Assembly: GCA_019414245.1 (NCBI GenBank)
Contig: DXMK01000015.1
Coordinates: forward strand, 171,383-235,382
DNA length: 64,000 nt
Source: Collinsella sp.
GTDB lineage: Bacteria > Actinomycetota > Coriobacteriia > Coriobacteriales > Coriobacteriaceae
Direction of reading: 5' to 3'
In this document: piece after piece, positions 17,274-25,186 of the stretch
Layout of the letters: each line of letters begins with the position of its first letter
Position numbering within the stretch: the stretch's first letter is position 1
Notes under the pieces: model-generated
Database searches by the model: none
What the model was told of the DNA's origin: nothing
Seen by the model: only the letters and a program-made list of their open reading frames with translations
Program-made: the position numbers and the translations under genes

Positions 17274-17714
17274 CTAGAGCAGGCCCATGCTGGTCAGGAT
17301 CGTGTAGCCCATAAAGATGACAAACGCGATGAGGGCAAGGACAATGATGATTTTTTGAGCCGGCGCCATGCCAGGGATCTCGTTCTCGCCCGTAGGCTCC
17401 TTGGAGGTAACCATGCGCTGGGCAAAGGTCATCTCGTCACGGCTCGGCTTGGGCTCGACGGACTTGGAACGAGCGACCTTTTTAGGCTGAGGTTTAGGTG
17501 CGGTGGGCGCGGGCTTCGCGGCGGCGGGCTTGGGCGCGGGGGCGACGTTCGCGGCGGCCTCCTCGGCCTTCGCACGCTCGGCACGCAGGGCGGCCAGCTC
17601 CTCACGCTCGCGGCGTGCCTCTTCCTGGGCCTCGCGACGAGCTTTCTCGGCGCGGAGCTCTTCCAACTCGGCGCGTTCCTCGGCAGACAGTGGTTGGGAC
17701 TCAAGCTTGGCCAT
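17274..17714 (-). CDS. Hypothetical tail-anchored coiled-coil protein
   Basis: A 146-residue protein that I do not recognise. Residues 5-55 are almost entirely charged helix (EERAELEELRAEKARREAQE and similar) and should form a coiled coil. A Pro/Ala/Lys linker follows (about 56-90). Residues near 122-142 form a single hydrophobic segment ending four residues before the stop, giving a tail-anchored layout with the bulk in the cytoplasm. AAAGAAAGG precedes the ATG at 17714. It lies just downstream of tRNA-Ala and its terminator, so it has its own promoter or depends on read-through. Function unknown. Confidence 0.75.
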   Translation of the reverse strand: MAKLESQPLSAEERAELEELRAEKARREAQEEARREREELAALRAERAKAEEAAANVAPAPKPAAAKPAPTAPKPQPKKVARSKSVEPKPSRDEMTFAQRMVTSKEPTGENEIPGMAPAQKIIIVLALIAFVIFMGYTILTSMGLL

Positions 17715-17732
17715 GGTACAGCCCTTTCTTTT

Positions 17733-17765
17733 AAAAAAAGCCGCCGACACAATGTCAGCGGCTTA
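17733..17765 (-). terminator. Terminator after tRNA-Ala
   Basis: On the minus strand AAGCCGCTGAC pairs with GTCGGCGGCTT and is followed by a run of seven T. It separates the tRNA from the coiled-coil gene. Confidence 0.85.
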
Positions 17766-17778
17766 TCAAATCCAAGGG

Positions 17779-17851
17779 TGGAGACGAAGGGAGTCGAACC
17801 CTCGGCCTCTGCCATGCGACGGCAGCGCTCTCCCAACTGAGCTACGTCCCC
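17779..17851 (-). tRNA. tRNA-Ala (CGC)
   Basis: A full cloverleaf on the minus strand: acceptor GGGGACG, D-arm TAGCTCAGTTGGGAGAGC, anticodon stem CTGCC/GGCAG with CGC in the loop, and T-arm GGTTCGACTCC. The acceptor contains the G3:U70 pair that identifies alanine tRNA. The CCA end is not encoded. Confidence 0.95.
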
Positions 17852-17904
17852 AAGACAAGTTGATATTTTACCTACGGCTCGCCAACTGTCAACGCCCAAT
17901 ACCC

Positions 17905-18007
17905 AGTCTTTTTGGGACGCGGCTGTTTTAGCTACCCCGACAGACAACGCGAACGGTTTGGTCGAACAGCGGCAGGGGTAGCTAAAACAGCCCCGTCCCA
18001 AAAAGAC
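17905..18007. repeat. Family E long inverted repeat, copy 1
   Basis: Arms of about 34 bases (17905-17938 and 17974-18007) that are nearly perfect: AGTCTTTTTGGGACGCGGC... and ...GCCCCGTCCCAAAAAGACT. The loop is about 35 bases. The inner part GTTTTAGCTACCCC is shared with the region near 29080. A shorter member of the family is at 57999-58060. Confidence 0.8.
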
Positions 18008-18030
18008 TACTCAAAGAGCCTCGTCCCAGA

Positions 18031-18975
18031 TTAGCTGGTTTGAGCACTAGTAAGAACACCGGTGGTATCGAACGCCGGGGTGAAGCTCTCGTCTACCGCT
18101 CCGACTTCTTGCCAAAACATCGTCGTAAAGCCCAGGTCGTCGGCATGGTCGAGCACCTGCTCGTACTCCTCGCGCGTCACGGCGCGCGCCAGGTCGCCGC
18201 CTTGTTCGCGCATGAGGGCATTGGGCGTGTACTGGTTCATGACCGAGATCGGCACGTCGCCCACCGTCTGCCACACCAGGTCCAACACGCGGCACGAATC
18301 GTCCGCATGCCCCGGCAGCACCAGATGACGCACGATTATGCCGCGCTTCATGAGCCCGTCCCCGTCTACCAGCTCTCCCCCGCGGCGCTCAATCTCGCGC
18401 GCCATCTGGGCCAGACCCGACACCGCCACGCGCGGGTAGTCCTTAATATGAGAGAGTGACTGCGCAAGCGCCGCATTGGCATACTTAAAGTCGGTAAGCC
18501 ACACGTCGACCAAATCGCCGAGCGCCGCCACGGCACTCGCGCGCTCATAACCGCTCGTGTTGTAGACGATTGGAATGACCAGTCCGCGCTCCCGAGCTGC
18601 GGCAATCGCGACCGGCAGCAGGTGAGCATAATGCGTCGCCGTCACCAGATTGATGTTATTGGCACCTTGGTCCTGCAGCTCCAGCATAATCTCGACCAGG
18701 CGCTCGGGCGAAATCTCAAGCCCAAAATTGCCCGTCGAGATCTCGTGGTTCTGACAATAGACACATTTGAGCGAGCAGCCGCTAAAGAAGATCGTGCCCG
18801 AACCGGCCTCGCCCGAGATAGGCGGCTCCTCCCACATATGAAGCGCCGCGCGGGCCACCTTGAGCGTGTCATCGGCACCGCATACGCCGTGCGCACCCTC
18901 GTCGCGCACCGCACCGCAACGACGCGGACACAAATGGCAGGCGGGCGAAAAAAGTTCGGTCAACGGCGTCGGCAT
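18031..18975 (-). CDS. Radical SAM protein, PflA-like
   Basis: About 314 residues. The radical SAM cluster motif is CSLKCVYC in FFSGCSLKCVYCQNHEIS (near residues 73-80). A second cysteine set at the N-terminus, CHLCPRRCG with a later GVCG, resembles the extra cluster of the PflA-like AmmeMemoRadiSam-related group. Other features are INLVTATHYAHLL and DVWLTDFKYAN. The protein should cleave S-adenosylmethionine to start a radical reaction; family members activate glycyl-radical enzymes, but no such partner gene is in the window. A TTG at 18990 is possible, but GGAG lies nine bases before the ATG at 18975. Confidence 0.85.
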   Translation of the reverse strand: MPTPLTELFSPACHLCPRRCGAVRDEGAHGVCGADDTLKVARAALHMWEEPPISGEAGSGTIFFSGCSLKCVYCQNHEISTGNFGLEISPERLVEIMLELQDQGANNINLVTATHYAHLLPVAIAAARERGLVIPIVYNTSGYERASAVAALGDLVDVWLTDFKYANAALAQSLSHIKDYPRVAVSGLAQMAREIERRGGELVDGDGLMKRGIIVRHLVLPGHADDSCRVLDLVWQTVGDVPISVMNQYTPNALMREQGGDLARAVTREEYEQVLDHADDLGFTTMFWQEVGAVDESFTPAFDTTGVLTSAQTS

Positions 18976-19112
18976 AAAAACATGCTCCAAAACAACGATT
19001 CAGCAGCTCAAACGTAAAGGGACCAACCGCACAGACGGCTCGAGCCCAAGGCGCCGTAATCGTCCGACACGATTTTTGTAATGTCAAGACTGGAATCGAT
19101 AAAGTGCCGCTT

Positions 19113-19268
19113 TATGATGTAGGTATTCCGCCCCCCGCGGAGCAACTGGGTGAACCGTCGCGTTTATTTAGGGAGCCCACACAGTCGTACCTAGTACAGG
19201 TATCCTTCGTTGTTAAGGACGCTGGAACAGTCGATGAGGGCACCCACCTGTTTTAGGTGGGTTCATTT
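19113..19268 (+). ncRNA. Probable 6S-like regulatory RNA with terminator
   Basis: A 500-base region without a gene contains a strong promoter-like -10 (TATGAT, 19113-19118), a structured stretch and a terminator (ACCCACCT / AGGTGGGT, 19242-19262). The 5' TAGGT...GCCC can pair with the 3' GGGC...ACCTG across a long imperfect rod. The ending GGGCACCCACCTGTTTT and the segment TTAAGGACGC resemble the 3' part of bacterial 6S RNAs, which mimic an open promoter and bind the housekeeping polymerase. I judge this from memory of the family; the central bubble is not proven. Confidence 0.5.
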
Positions 19269-19500
19269 TCGTAACGTGGGGGGTGGTTTTCATTTGCCGA
19301 AAACCACCATTACAGCCCATATGGATCCCCGCCGGTATCCCGACAAGCCATCGACAACATCCCAATATCTGGTAAGCGCGTGATTATCGCTGCATGCAAT
19401 TCCATGCACCCCCCGTGGTCGAGTATCATGGTTCGGCTATGCCCTTTGCGCATGGCGTTCTTCTGACCTTTTCCTTCGACGCTTGGCGGTTTTTAGATTC

Positions 19501-20700
19501 ATGGCTTCATCCCCGAGCTACATACCGTACCTATGCGTGGCAGCGGCGGCCTTTATCACGACCTTCCTCATTGTGCCCCTGGTCAAGCGCTTGGCAATTA
19601 AGCTCGACGCCGTCGACTATCCTTCCAAGCGCCGCATCAACACCAAGCCCATCCCGCGTTTGGGCGGAACGGCGGTGTTTTTGGGCCTGGTCGTTGCCTG
19701 CATTGTGCAAATCCTAGGCACCTGGCACCTAGGCTGGCCGCCCGTCCTGGTGCCGCACCCGCGCCTTCACATTAGCTATCCCATGCTGGCGCTCTCCTTT
19801 ACCGTCATCTTTGCGACCGGCGCTATCGACGACGTCTTCCAGCTCAAGCCCAAGCAAAAACTGGCCGGTCAGGTCCTCGCCGCGCTCATCGCCTGCGTGG
19901 GCGGCCTGCGCATCGGCGTCATCGTCAACCCGTTTGCCCCCGGCGAGATCATGCTCGGATGGCTCGCCTACCCCATCACCGTGATCTATCTGGTGGCATT
20001 CACCAACATCATTAACCTCATCGACGGCCTCGACGGCTTGGCCACGGGCATCTGCGGCATCGCGTCGTTCACCATGTTTTCGATGGCCGTTCTCTCGGGC
20101 CGCATCGACGCCGCCGCGCTCTCCATTGCGCTCTTTGGCGCCTGCCTGGCCTTTTTGCGCTACAACTTCAACCCCGCAAGCATCTTCTTGGGCGACTCGG
20201 GGTCGCTGCTTCTGGGCTTTGCGCTGGGCTCCATCTCGTTGCTCAACGTGAGCCGCACCGCCGCGCTCACCTCGCTTATCATCCCACTCATCGTTGCCGG
20301 CGTGCCCATCATCGACACGTTTAGCGCCATCGTGCGCCGCAAGCGCGCCCACATTAGCATCGGGCAGGCCGACAAGGGCCACATCCACCACCGCCTGATC
20401 CAAGAGGGCTACAACCAAAAACAGGCAGTGCTCCTCATCTACGCCTGGTGCATTATGCTTTCGGCCGGCGCCGCCGCGATTAACCAGGTCGAGGTGCCCA
20501 TGCGCGTGCTCATCTTTACCGTGCTCGCCATTGGCTCGGCGGCCTTTGCCAAGCATCTACATCTGTTTGAGCCCGTGCTGCGCCACCATTACAACAAGCG
20601 CACACACGAGGATGAGCTCGTCACCCCCGACGATCCCGCCTTTAAGCAGGAGGAGCAGGCGGCAGAAGAGCGTAAGGAAGAGCGACACCACAGGCGCTAG
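19501..20700 (+). CDS. WecA/TagO-type undecaprenyl-phosphate sugar-1-phosphate transferase
   Basis: About 399 residues with ten or eleven membrane helices, of the MraY/WecA superfamily (glycosyltransferase family 4). Signature motifs are RRINTKPIPRLGG, GAIDDVFQLKPKQKL with the catalytic DD pair, INLIDGLDGLATG, FLGDSGSLLLGF and KGHIHHRL. It should transfer GlcNAc-1-phosphate or a similar sugar from a UDP donor to undecaprenyl phosphate on the inner membrane face, starting synthesis of wall teichoic acid or another glycopolymer. The C-terminus has a charged tail rich in Glu and Lys. The start is uncertain: TTG at 19483 and ATG at 19501 are both in frame with only weak binding sites. Confidence 0.88.
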   Translation: MASSPSYIPYLCVAAAAFITTFLIVPLVKRLAIKLDAVDYPSKRRINTKPIPRLGGTAVFLGLVVACIVQILGTWHLGWPPVLVPHPRLHISYPMLALSFTVIFATGAIDDVFQLKPKQKLAGQVLAALIACVGGLRIGVIVNPFAPGEIMLGWLAYPITVIYLVAFTNIINLIDGLDGLATGICGIASFTMFSMAVLSGRIDAAALSIALFGACLAFLRYNFNPASIFLGDSGSLLLGFALGSISLLNVSRTAALTSLIIPLIVAGVPIIDTFSAIVRRKRAHISIGQADKGHIHHRLIQEGYNQKQAVLLIYAWCIMLSAGAAAINQVEVPMRVLIFTVLAIGSAAFAKHLHLFEPVLRHHYNKRTHEDELVTPDDPAFKQEEQAAEERKEERHHRR

Positions 20701-20861
20701 GGTAAGCTGCCGAGGATGCGCCCAGGCGCCGCCGGCCAAACGCGCAGCCACGCCGCGCCCATCGCACATGCCACCCCTTGCCAGCCCCTCGCCTACTTAC
20801 GCCCCGCCCCTCCAATAAACGCGTTATCATCTTGACCCATGAACATACGTTAGGAGCAATT

Positions 20862-21911
20862 ATGCCAAACGAGAACAGCTACGAAGTCGCTCTGCAGAAG
20901 AGCAACGCCATTCGCGAGGGCCTGGCCAAGACGCCCGACAAGTTCACCATGCTCACCGGCGACCGCCCCACCGGCCGTCTGCATCTGGGTCACTACTTCG
21001 GCACCCTCAAGGGCCGTGTGGAGCTGCAGAACATGGGTGCCAAGACCAACGTACTCATCGCCGACTACCAGGTCATCACCGACCGCGACACGACCGAGCA
21101 CATCCAGGACAACGTGTACAACATGGTCATGGACTACCTTGCCTGCGGCATCGACCCCGACAAGACCATGATCTACGCGCACTCCGCCGTGCCCGCCGCC
21201 AACCAGCTCATGCTGCCGTTCCTGTCGCTGGTGTCCGAGGCCGAGCTGGCGCGCAACCCCACGGTCAAGGCCGAGATGGAGGCCTCGGGCCACGAGCTCA
21301 CCGGCCTTCTGCTCACCTACCCGGTGCACCAGGCCTGCGACATCCTGTTCTGCAAGGGCAATGTGGTGCCCGTCGGTCGCGACCAGCTGCCGCACATCGA
21401 GCTCACCCGCACCATCGCCCGCCGCTTTAACAACCGCTACGGCAAGGTGTTCCCCGAGGTCGACGCACTGCTGTCCGAGACCCCGCTGCTGCCGGGCCTG
21501 GACGGTCGCAAGATGAGCAAGAGCTACGGTAACGCCATCAACATCTCGATGACCGCCGAGGAGACGGCCAAGCGCATCAAGAAGAGCCAGACCGACTCCG
21601 AGCGCATGATCACGTTCGATCCCGAGAACCGCCCCGGCGTGTCCGGTCTGCTTTCGACGGCCGCCATCTGCACCGGCCGTTCCGAAGTCGAGATTGCCGA
21701 GGAGATTGGCATGGGCGGCTCCGGCCAGCTCAAGAAGTACGTGACCGAGGCCGTCAACGAGTACTTCGCGCCGATCCGTGAGCGTCGCCAGCGCTACGAG
21801 AACGACCTGGATTACGTAAAGGACGTCCTGCACGAGGGCAACCGTCGCGCCAATGAGATCGCCGAGCAGACCCTGGGCGAGGTTCAGGACGCCATGGGCA
21901 TGGTGTACTAG
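20862..21911 (+). CDS. trpS: Tryptophanyl-tRNA synthetase
   Basis: A 349-residue class Ic synthetase. The HIGH counterpart is in DRPTGRLHLGHYFG and the KMSKS loop is GLDGRKMSKSYGN; TYPVHQACDILFCKG and GRDQLPHIELTR belong to the tryptophan and tRNA sites. TAGGAGCAATT precedes the ATG at 20862. No T-box or trp leader is visible in the 160 bases upstream. A GC-rich hairpin follows. Confidence 0.95.
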   Translation: MPNENSYEVALQKSNAIREGLAKTPDKFTMLTGDRPTGRLHLGHYFGTLKGRVELQNMGAKTNVLIADYQVITDRDTTEHIQDNVYNMVMDYLACGIDPDKTMIYAHSAVPAANQLMLPFLSLVSEAELARNPTVKAEMEASGHELTGLLLTYPVHQACDILFCKGNVVPVGRDQLPHIELTRTIARRFNNRYGKVFPEVDALLSETPLLPGLDGRKMSKSYGNAINISMTAEETAKRIKKSQTDSERMITFDPENRPGVSGLLSTAAICTGRSEVEIAEEIGMGGSGQLKKYVTEAVNEYFAPIRERRQRYENDLDYVKDVLHEGNRRANEIAEQTLGEVQDAMGMVY

Positions 21912-21963
21912 GCAAAGCGCCTTCGCACAACATAGACGGTGAGGCTGAATCCTCACCGAAACA

Positions 21964-22006
21964 GGAACAGGCCCGCTGGCAGATAGTTGCCAGCGGGCCT
22001 GTTCCC
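21964..22006 (+). terminator. Hairpin downstream of trpS
   Basis: GGAACAGGCCCGCTGGCA and TGCCAGCGGGCCTGTTCC form an 18-base perfect stem. There is no T-run, so it may be a 3' stabilising or REP-type hairpin rather than a classic terminator. GTGAGG/CCTCAC just before it forms a smaller stem. Confidence 0.6.
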
Positions 22007-22184
22007 GAAGTACACCGTTGAATCGCACAGAGGGGAGGAATGCGAATCAAACTCAACAGGGCAGGCTTTTTCATCGCCTATTGCCTGCTCCGTTGCTGAA
22101 AACAATATAGTTCACCGTGGTTTACTTTGCTGCGACAAACCGCGCCGCCATACCTTCTCCATAAGTTAACCTCGGTAAACCTGC

Positions 22185-22225
22185 CAAAACCACCACAAAG
22201 GGGATAGGCACCTTTGTGGTGGTTT
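22185..22225. repeat. Family A palindromic repeat, copy 3
   Basis: AAAACCACCACAAAGGGGAT / CACCTTTGTGGTGGTTT, between the convergent trpS and MGMT-type genes. Confidence 0.85.
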
Positions 22226-22242
22226 AAGCCACGGCAGAGCCG

Positions 22243-22563
22243 CTAGAGCCCTGCAGGCCAGCGACAGGCGGCCAAGTCGACGTGCATGTCGTCCTTAAAC
22301 GCCACACCCTCCCCTAGCAAAAGCTCACGTTGAGCATCGGGACCGCCAAAAGCAAAACCATCGCATATGCGGCCATCGGCAAACACCACGCGGTGACAGG
22401 GACTCTCGCCGGGGCGCGGATTGCCATGCAGGGCATACCCCACGTACCGCGCACTTCGTGGACGTCCAGCAAGCAGCGCCACCTGACCATACGTGGCGAC
22501 CATCCCCTCGGGAATCTGCTCGACCACCTCGTACACCCGCTCAAAAAAGCCCTCAGACGCCAT
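22243..22563 (-). CDS. MGMT-family DNA alkyl-cysteine protein
   Basis: A 106-residue protein that corresponds only to the C-terminal domain of O6-methylguanine-DNA methyltransferase. The active-site PCHRVV motif (C56) is intact, preceded by TYGQVALLAGRPRSARYVG, which holds the DNA-binding helix and arginine finger. Because the cysteine is present it could accept an alkyl group, unlike alkyltransferase-like proteins, which carry Trp there. The N-terminal domain of Ada/Ogt is absent. GGAAGGGAG precedes the ATG at 22563. It lies between two family A hairpins and is probably transcribed alone. Confidence 0.85.
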   Translation of the reverse strand: MASEGFFERVYEVVEQIPEGMVATYGQVALLAGRPRSARYVGYALHGNPRPGESPCHRVVFADGRICDGFAFGGPDAQRELLLGEGVAFKDDMHVDLAACRWPAGL

Positions 22564-22591
22564 TGCTCGCTCCCTTCCACCCGGAATAGCA

Positions 22592-22632
22592 TAAACCACC
22601 ACAAAGGTGCCTGTCCCCTTTGTGGTGGTTTT
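22592..22632. repeat. Family A palindromic repeat, copy 4
   Basis: AAACCACCACAAAGGTGCC / CCCCTTTGTGGTGGTTTTGG, in the opposite orientation to copies 1-3. It lies just downstream of the degV stop codon on the minus strand. Confidence 0.85.
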
Positions 22633-22642
22633 GGCAGGTGGG

Positions 22643-23497
22643 CTAGTTAACGGGCTGGAAGAAGGCCACGGCTACGGCGCCGGGGCCTACATGGGTGCCG
22701 ATGGTGGCACCGATGGTGTGAACGGGCAGTTCGCCCTCGGTGTGGCCAGCCCACAGTGCCGCGCTGTCCTCGATATACTTCTTGAGCACCGCATCCGAAA
22801 GGCCCGTATAGCCGAGCGCCAGCGGCATGGAAAAGTCGATGCCGCCTGCCTTTTCGACCTTCTGGTTGAGCAGGTTACGTCCGTTCTTGGAACCGCGCGC
22901 CTTGCCCAGCTGCACGATCAGACCGTCCTCGGCAGCCACAACAGGCTTTACGTTGAGCAGCGTACCCACGGCACCGGCAGCAGCAGACAGGCGACCGCCG
23001 CGCACCAGGTACTCCAGCGTCTCGAGCAGACCAATAACCACCACGCGGTCACGGACGGCCTCGACAGCCGCCGCGATCTGGGCCGCGCCCTGGCCCTCGT
23101 CCACTAGGCGCAGGGCATACTCGACCAGCACGCGCTCACCCAGGGTAACGTTATTGCTATCAACCACATACACGTCGCCGCCCGGCGCCTCGGCAAGTGC
23201 GGTACGGGCGCTCTGATTGGTCCCCGAAAGTTTGGCACCCACGGTAATAATCACCGCCTCGTCGCCGGCCTCACGTGCTTCGGCAATCGCCTGCGAAAAG
23301 GCGTACGGGTTGACCTGACCGGTCTTGGGCAGCTCGTCGCGCTCCACGAGCATCTCGTAAAAGCGCTGGTGATCGATATCGACGCCATCCATATACACAT
23401 CGGTGCCAAAGGTAACGGACAGCGGCAAGACGGACAGCGCCGGGTGCTCCGCCGGCGACATATCGCTGGCGGAATCGGTAATAATGCGGACGGACAT
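22643..23497 (-). CDS. DegV family fatty-acid-binding protein
   Basis: A 284-residue DegV protein. The opening MSVRIITDSASDMSP and later TGQVNPYAFSQAI, ITVGAKLSGTNQSAR and VYVVDSNNVTLGERVL are family hallmarks. Members bind a fatty acid; FakB proteins present it to the kinase FakA for phospholipid synthesis from exogenous fatty acids. No fakA is in the window. The ATG at 23497 has AAGAAAGGATT upstream; earlier in-frame codons lack support. A second DegV is encoded at 57043. Confidence 0.88.
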   Translation of the reverse strand: MSVRIITDSASDMSPAEHPALSVLPLSVTFGTDVYMDGVDIDHQRFYEMLVERDELPKTGQVNPYAFSQAIAEAREAGDEAVIITVGAKLSGTNQSARTALAEAPGGDVYVVDSNNVTLGERVLVEYALRLVDEGQGAAQIAAAVEAVRDRVVVIGLLETLEYLVRGGRLSAAAGAVGTLLNVKPVVAAEDGLIVQLGKARGSKNGRNLLNQKVEKAGGIDFSMPLALGYTGLSDAVLKKYIEDSAALWAGHTEGELPVHTIGATIGTHVGPGAVAVAFFQPVN

Positions 23498-23616
23498 AGC
23501 GAATCCTTTCTTGCGCAGGTCTCGCGCAGGGAATTTTGACAGCAATGTCCCGGCACGGCATACGCGCTCAAACGGGACGATGCAGTTTTTAATGGGAAGC
23601 AAATGCCTTGGCGGCC

Positions 23617-24066
23617 TTAGATCTCACGCAGGGTGTTGAGAATCGTACGCAGCGACGCATACATCTGCTCGCGCTGCTCCACACCCATAGCCTTACCGGT
23701 GGTGTCGAGCACCTCGCGAATGATGCGGTCCGCCTCGCTCATGCTCTCGCCGCCCAGAGCGGTCAGGCGCACCGGGGCACGATACTTAACGGCCGCATCA
23801 CCCGAGTCGTCGACCTCGACGTAGCCGCCCTCCTCCAGATGCGCGAGCGTGCGCGAGACGGCGGCACGGGTCACGCCTGCCATGCGAGCCAGGTCAGCGC
23901 CAGTCAGGCCGTCCTTGCTGCGCTCAAGATAGTACAGGCACATAACGTCGGAGCCCTTGAGGCCCAGCCTTGCGCCCTCGGATGTCTTAATGCGCTGGAT
24001 CTCCTTGTAGAGCCCGCTGATCAGTCCGACAAAGTCCTCAAAACGTGTCTCGTCGTTCTGCTGCAT
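23617..24066 (-). CDS. MarR-family transcriptional regulator
   Basis: A 149-residue winged-helix regulator. The recognition region is GLTGADLARMAGVTRAAVSRTLAHLEEGGYVEV, followed by a wing with KYRAPVRLTALG. The length and the helical ends match MarR dimers. It lies upstream of the degV gene on the same strand, separated by 119 bases, and could control it, as FabT/MarR-type regulators do for lipid genes; this link is inference. Confidence 0.88.
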   Translation of the reverse strand: MQQNDETRFEDFVGLISGLYKEIQRIKTSEGARLGLKGSDVMCLYYLERSKDGLTGADLARMAGVTRAAVSRTLAHLEEGGYVEVDDSGDAAVKYRAPVRLTALGGESMSEADRIIREVLDTTGKAMGVEQREQMYASLRTILNTLREI

Positions 24067-24169
24067 GGGAGACGACCGCCTTTCGCTTACATGATGCTAA
24101 CGGGTAAACATCTTAGCCGCACGAGGCAACACCCATACCCAAATATCCCATTTGTTAACCCATCAACAT

Positions 24170-24211
24170 AAAAACCACCACAAAGGGGACAGGCACCTTT
24201 GTAGTGGTTTT
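24170..24211. repeat. Family A palindromic repeat, copy 5
   Basis: AAAAACCACCACAAAGGGGA / CACCTTTGTAGTGGTTTTG, with one change from the consensus. It lies just downstream of the B3/4-domain gene stop on the minus strand. Confidence 0.85.
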
Positions 24212-24239
24212 GACCGGCGAACATGATCCGCAGGCGTCG

Positions 24240-24959
24240 CTACAGTTCCACGCAGGGATTGTCGCGGGTCACAAGCGTCTTAACGACAACCGTCGCTCCC
24301 AGATAGCGCTCGAGCAACTCGGCGAGACGATCAACGGCAGCCTGGCAATCCCCCATCCGCTCGGGCTCCACGCACTCAATCGCCAGGAATGCATCGGCCG
24401 AATCGTCGGACAGCGCCGTGCGAACGCCATCGCGCCAGTTCCAGCAGCGGCATACGGCGCCCGCATCATCGATGTAGGCGAGCTCGCCGGGCAGCGTCGG
24501 GTCATCCGTTTCCTCGCCAAGTGGCAGGAACGCATCGCCGCCGTCAGTCACCTTCAAGCGAAGATCCCCCTCAATCGCATGCAGGTCCTCGCCGCCAACG
24601 GGCAGCGCGTAGGTCAGCGACACCGTGTTGTAGATGTCCACCGCGGGCGTAATGTGGCCCACCGGTTTGCCCTTGAGCACGCGCTTGAGCAGGCTCTCAA
24701 TTGAGCAACGCGCGCCCTTTTTGGTCTTGAACAGCCGATAAGCCTCGCGCCATGCCTTGACCGGTGCGTTCTCGCTGATAGTATCGCTGGTCAGATGACG
24801 CTCCGCATCGATATTGGCGCGGTCGAGCAACGCCGCAATCGCGTCCACGTCCTCTTGAGGAATCTGAGCCGCGGGCTTCATGCCCTTTACGACCACAACA
24901 CCGACAGCCGCCTGCGGAAACAGCTCCCAAAACGAATCCTCGGCAATAAAGCTCTTCAT
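24240..24959 (-). CDS. B3/4 (tRNA-synthetase editing-like) domain protein
   Basis: A 239-residue protein matching free-standing B3/4 domains, which resemble the editing region of phenylalanyl-tRNA synthetase beta. Typical parts are PVKAWREAYRLFKTKKGARCS near residue 65, KPVGHITPAVDIYNTVSLTYALPVGGEDL and LPLGEETDDPTLPGELAY. Members are thought to clear mischarged tRNA or bind tRNA or amino acid, but the function is not established. GAAGGGAGAG lies before the ATG at 24959. An attenuator-like leader precedes the gene. Confidence 0.8.
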   Translation of the reverse strand: MKSFIAEDSFWELFPQAAVGVVVVKGMKPAAQIPQEDVDAIAALLDRANIDAERHLTSDTISENAPVKAWREAYRLFKTKKGARCSIESLLKRVLKGKPVGHITPAVDIYNTVSLTYALPVGGEDLHAIEGDLRLKVTDGGDAFLPLGEETDDPTLPGELAYIDDAGAVCRCWNWRDGVRTALSDDSADAFLAIECVEPERMGDCQAAVDRLAELLERYLGATVVVKTLVTRDNPCVEL

Positions 24960-25003
24960 GTGCTCTCCCTTCATAGCATGCGCCCGAGCCCGGGTGCCTA
25001 AAC

Positions 25004-25109
25004 AAAAAGCGCCCTTACGACGGCCACCTTCAAAGTCCTACGGTGCCGCCACAAGAGCGCTTACGCTGCCCCCATCCGGAGAAGGGAGCGATATGTCAGG
25101 CGTATTGTA
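25004..25109 (-). promoter_or_regulatory. Promoter and attenuator-like leader of the B3/4 gene
   Basis: On the minus strand a -10 hexamer TACAAT (25104-25109) precedes a leader that folds into a long hairpin: AGCGCTCTTGTGGCGGC pairs with GCCGTCGTAAGGGCGCT through Watson-Crick and G-U pairs, followed by TTTTTGTTT. This terminator stands between the promoter and the gene, about 45 bases before its start. GGCACCGTAGG in the loop region weakly recalls the T-box core, but the leader is too short for a normal T-box. Confidence 0.55.
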
Positions 25110-25130
25110 ACCCGAGTCATCCGCGCGAGT

Positions 25131-25171
25131 AAAACCACCACAAAGGTGCCTGTCCCCTTTATGGTGGTTTT
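25131..25171. repeat. Family A palindromic repeat, copy 6
   Basis: AAAACCACCACAAAGGTGCC / CCCCTTTATGGTGGTTTTG, in the same orientation as copy 4. It lies just downstream of the pckA stop codon on the minus strand. Confidence 0.85.
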
Positions 25172-25186
25172 GGGTCTGAGGCGACG

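Noticed and set aside
15687..17840. A 717-codon open frame antisense to pncB and the coiled-coil gene
   Set aside because: It runs through tRNA-Ala and opposite a complete pncB; the product has no domain and no start signal.
25004..25062. A classical T-box riboswitch before the B3/4 gene
   Set aside because: The GGCACCG resemblance is weak, the distance from the -10 to the hairpin is about 45 bases, and there is no space for stem I with a specifier loop.
10794..25171. Family A repeats as a possible CRISPR array
   Set aside because: The copies are separated by whole genes, not by short unique spacers, they are palindromes at gene ends, and no cas gene is present.
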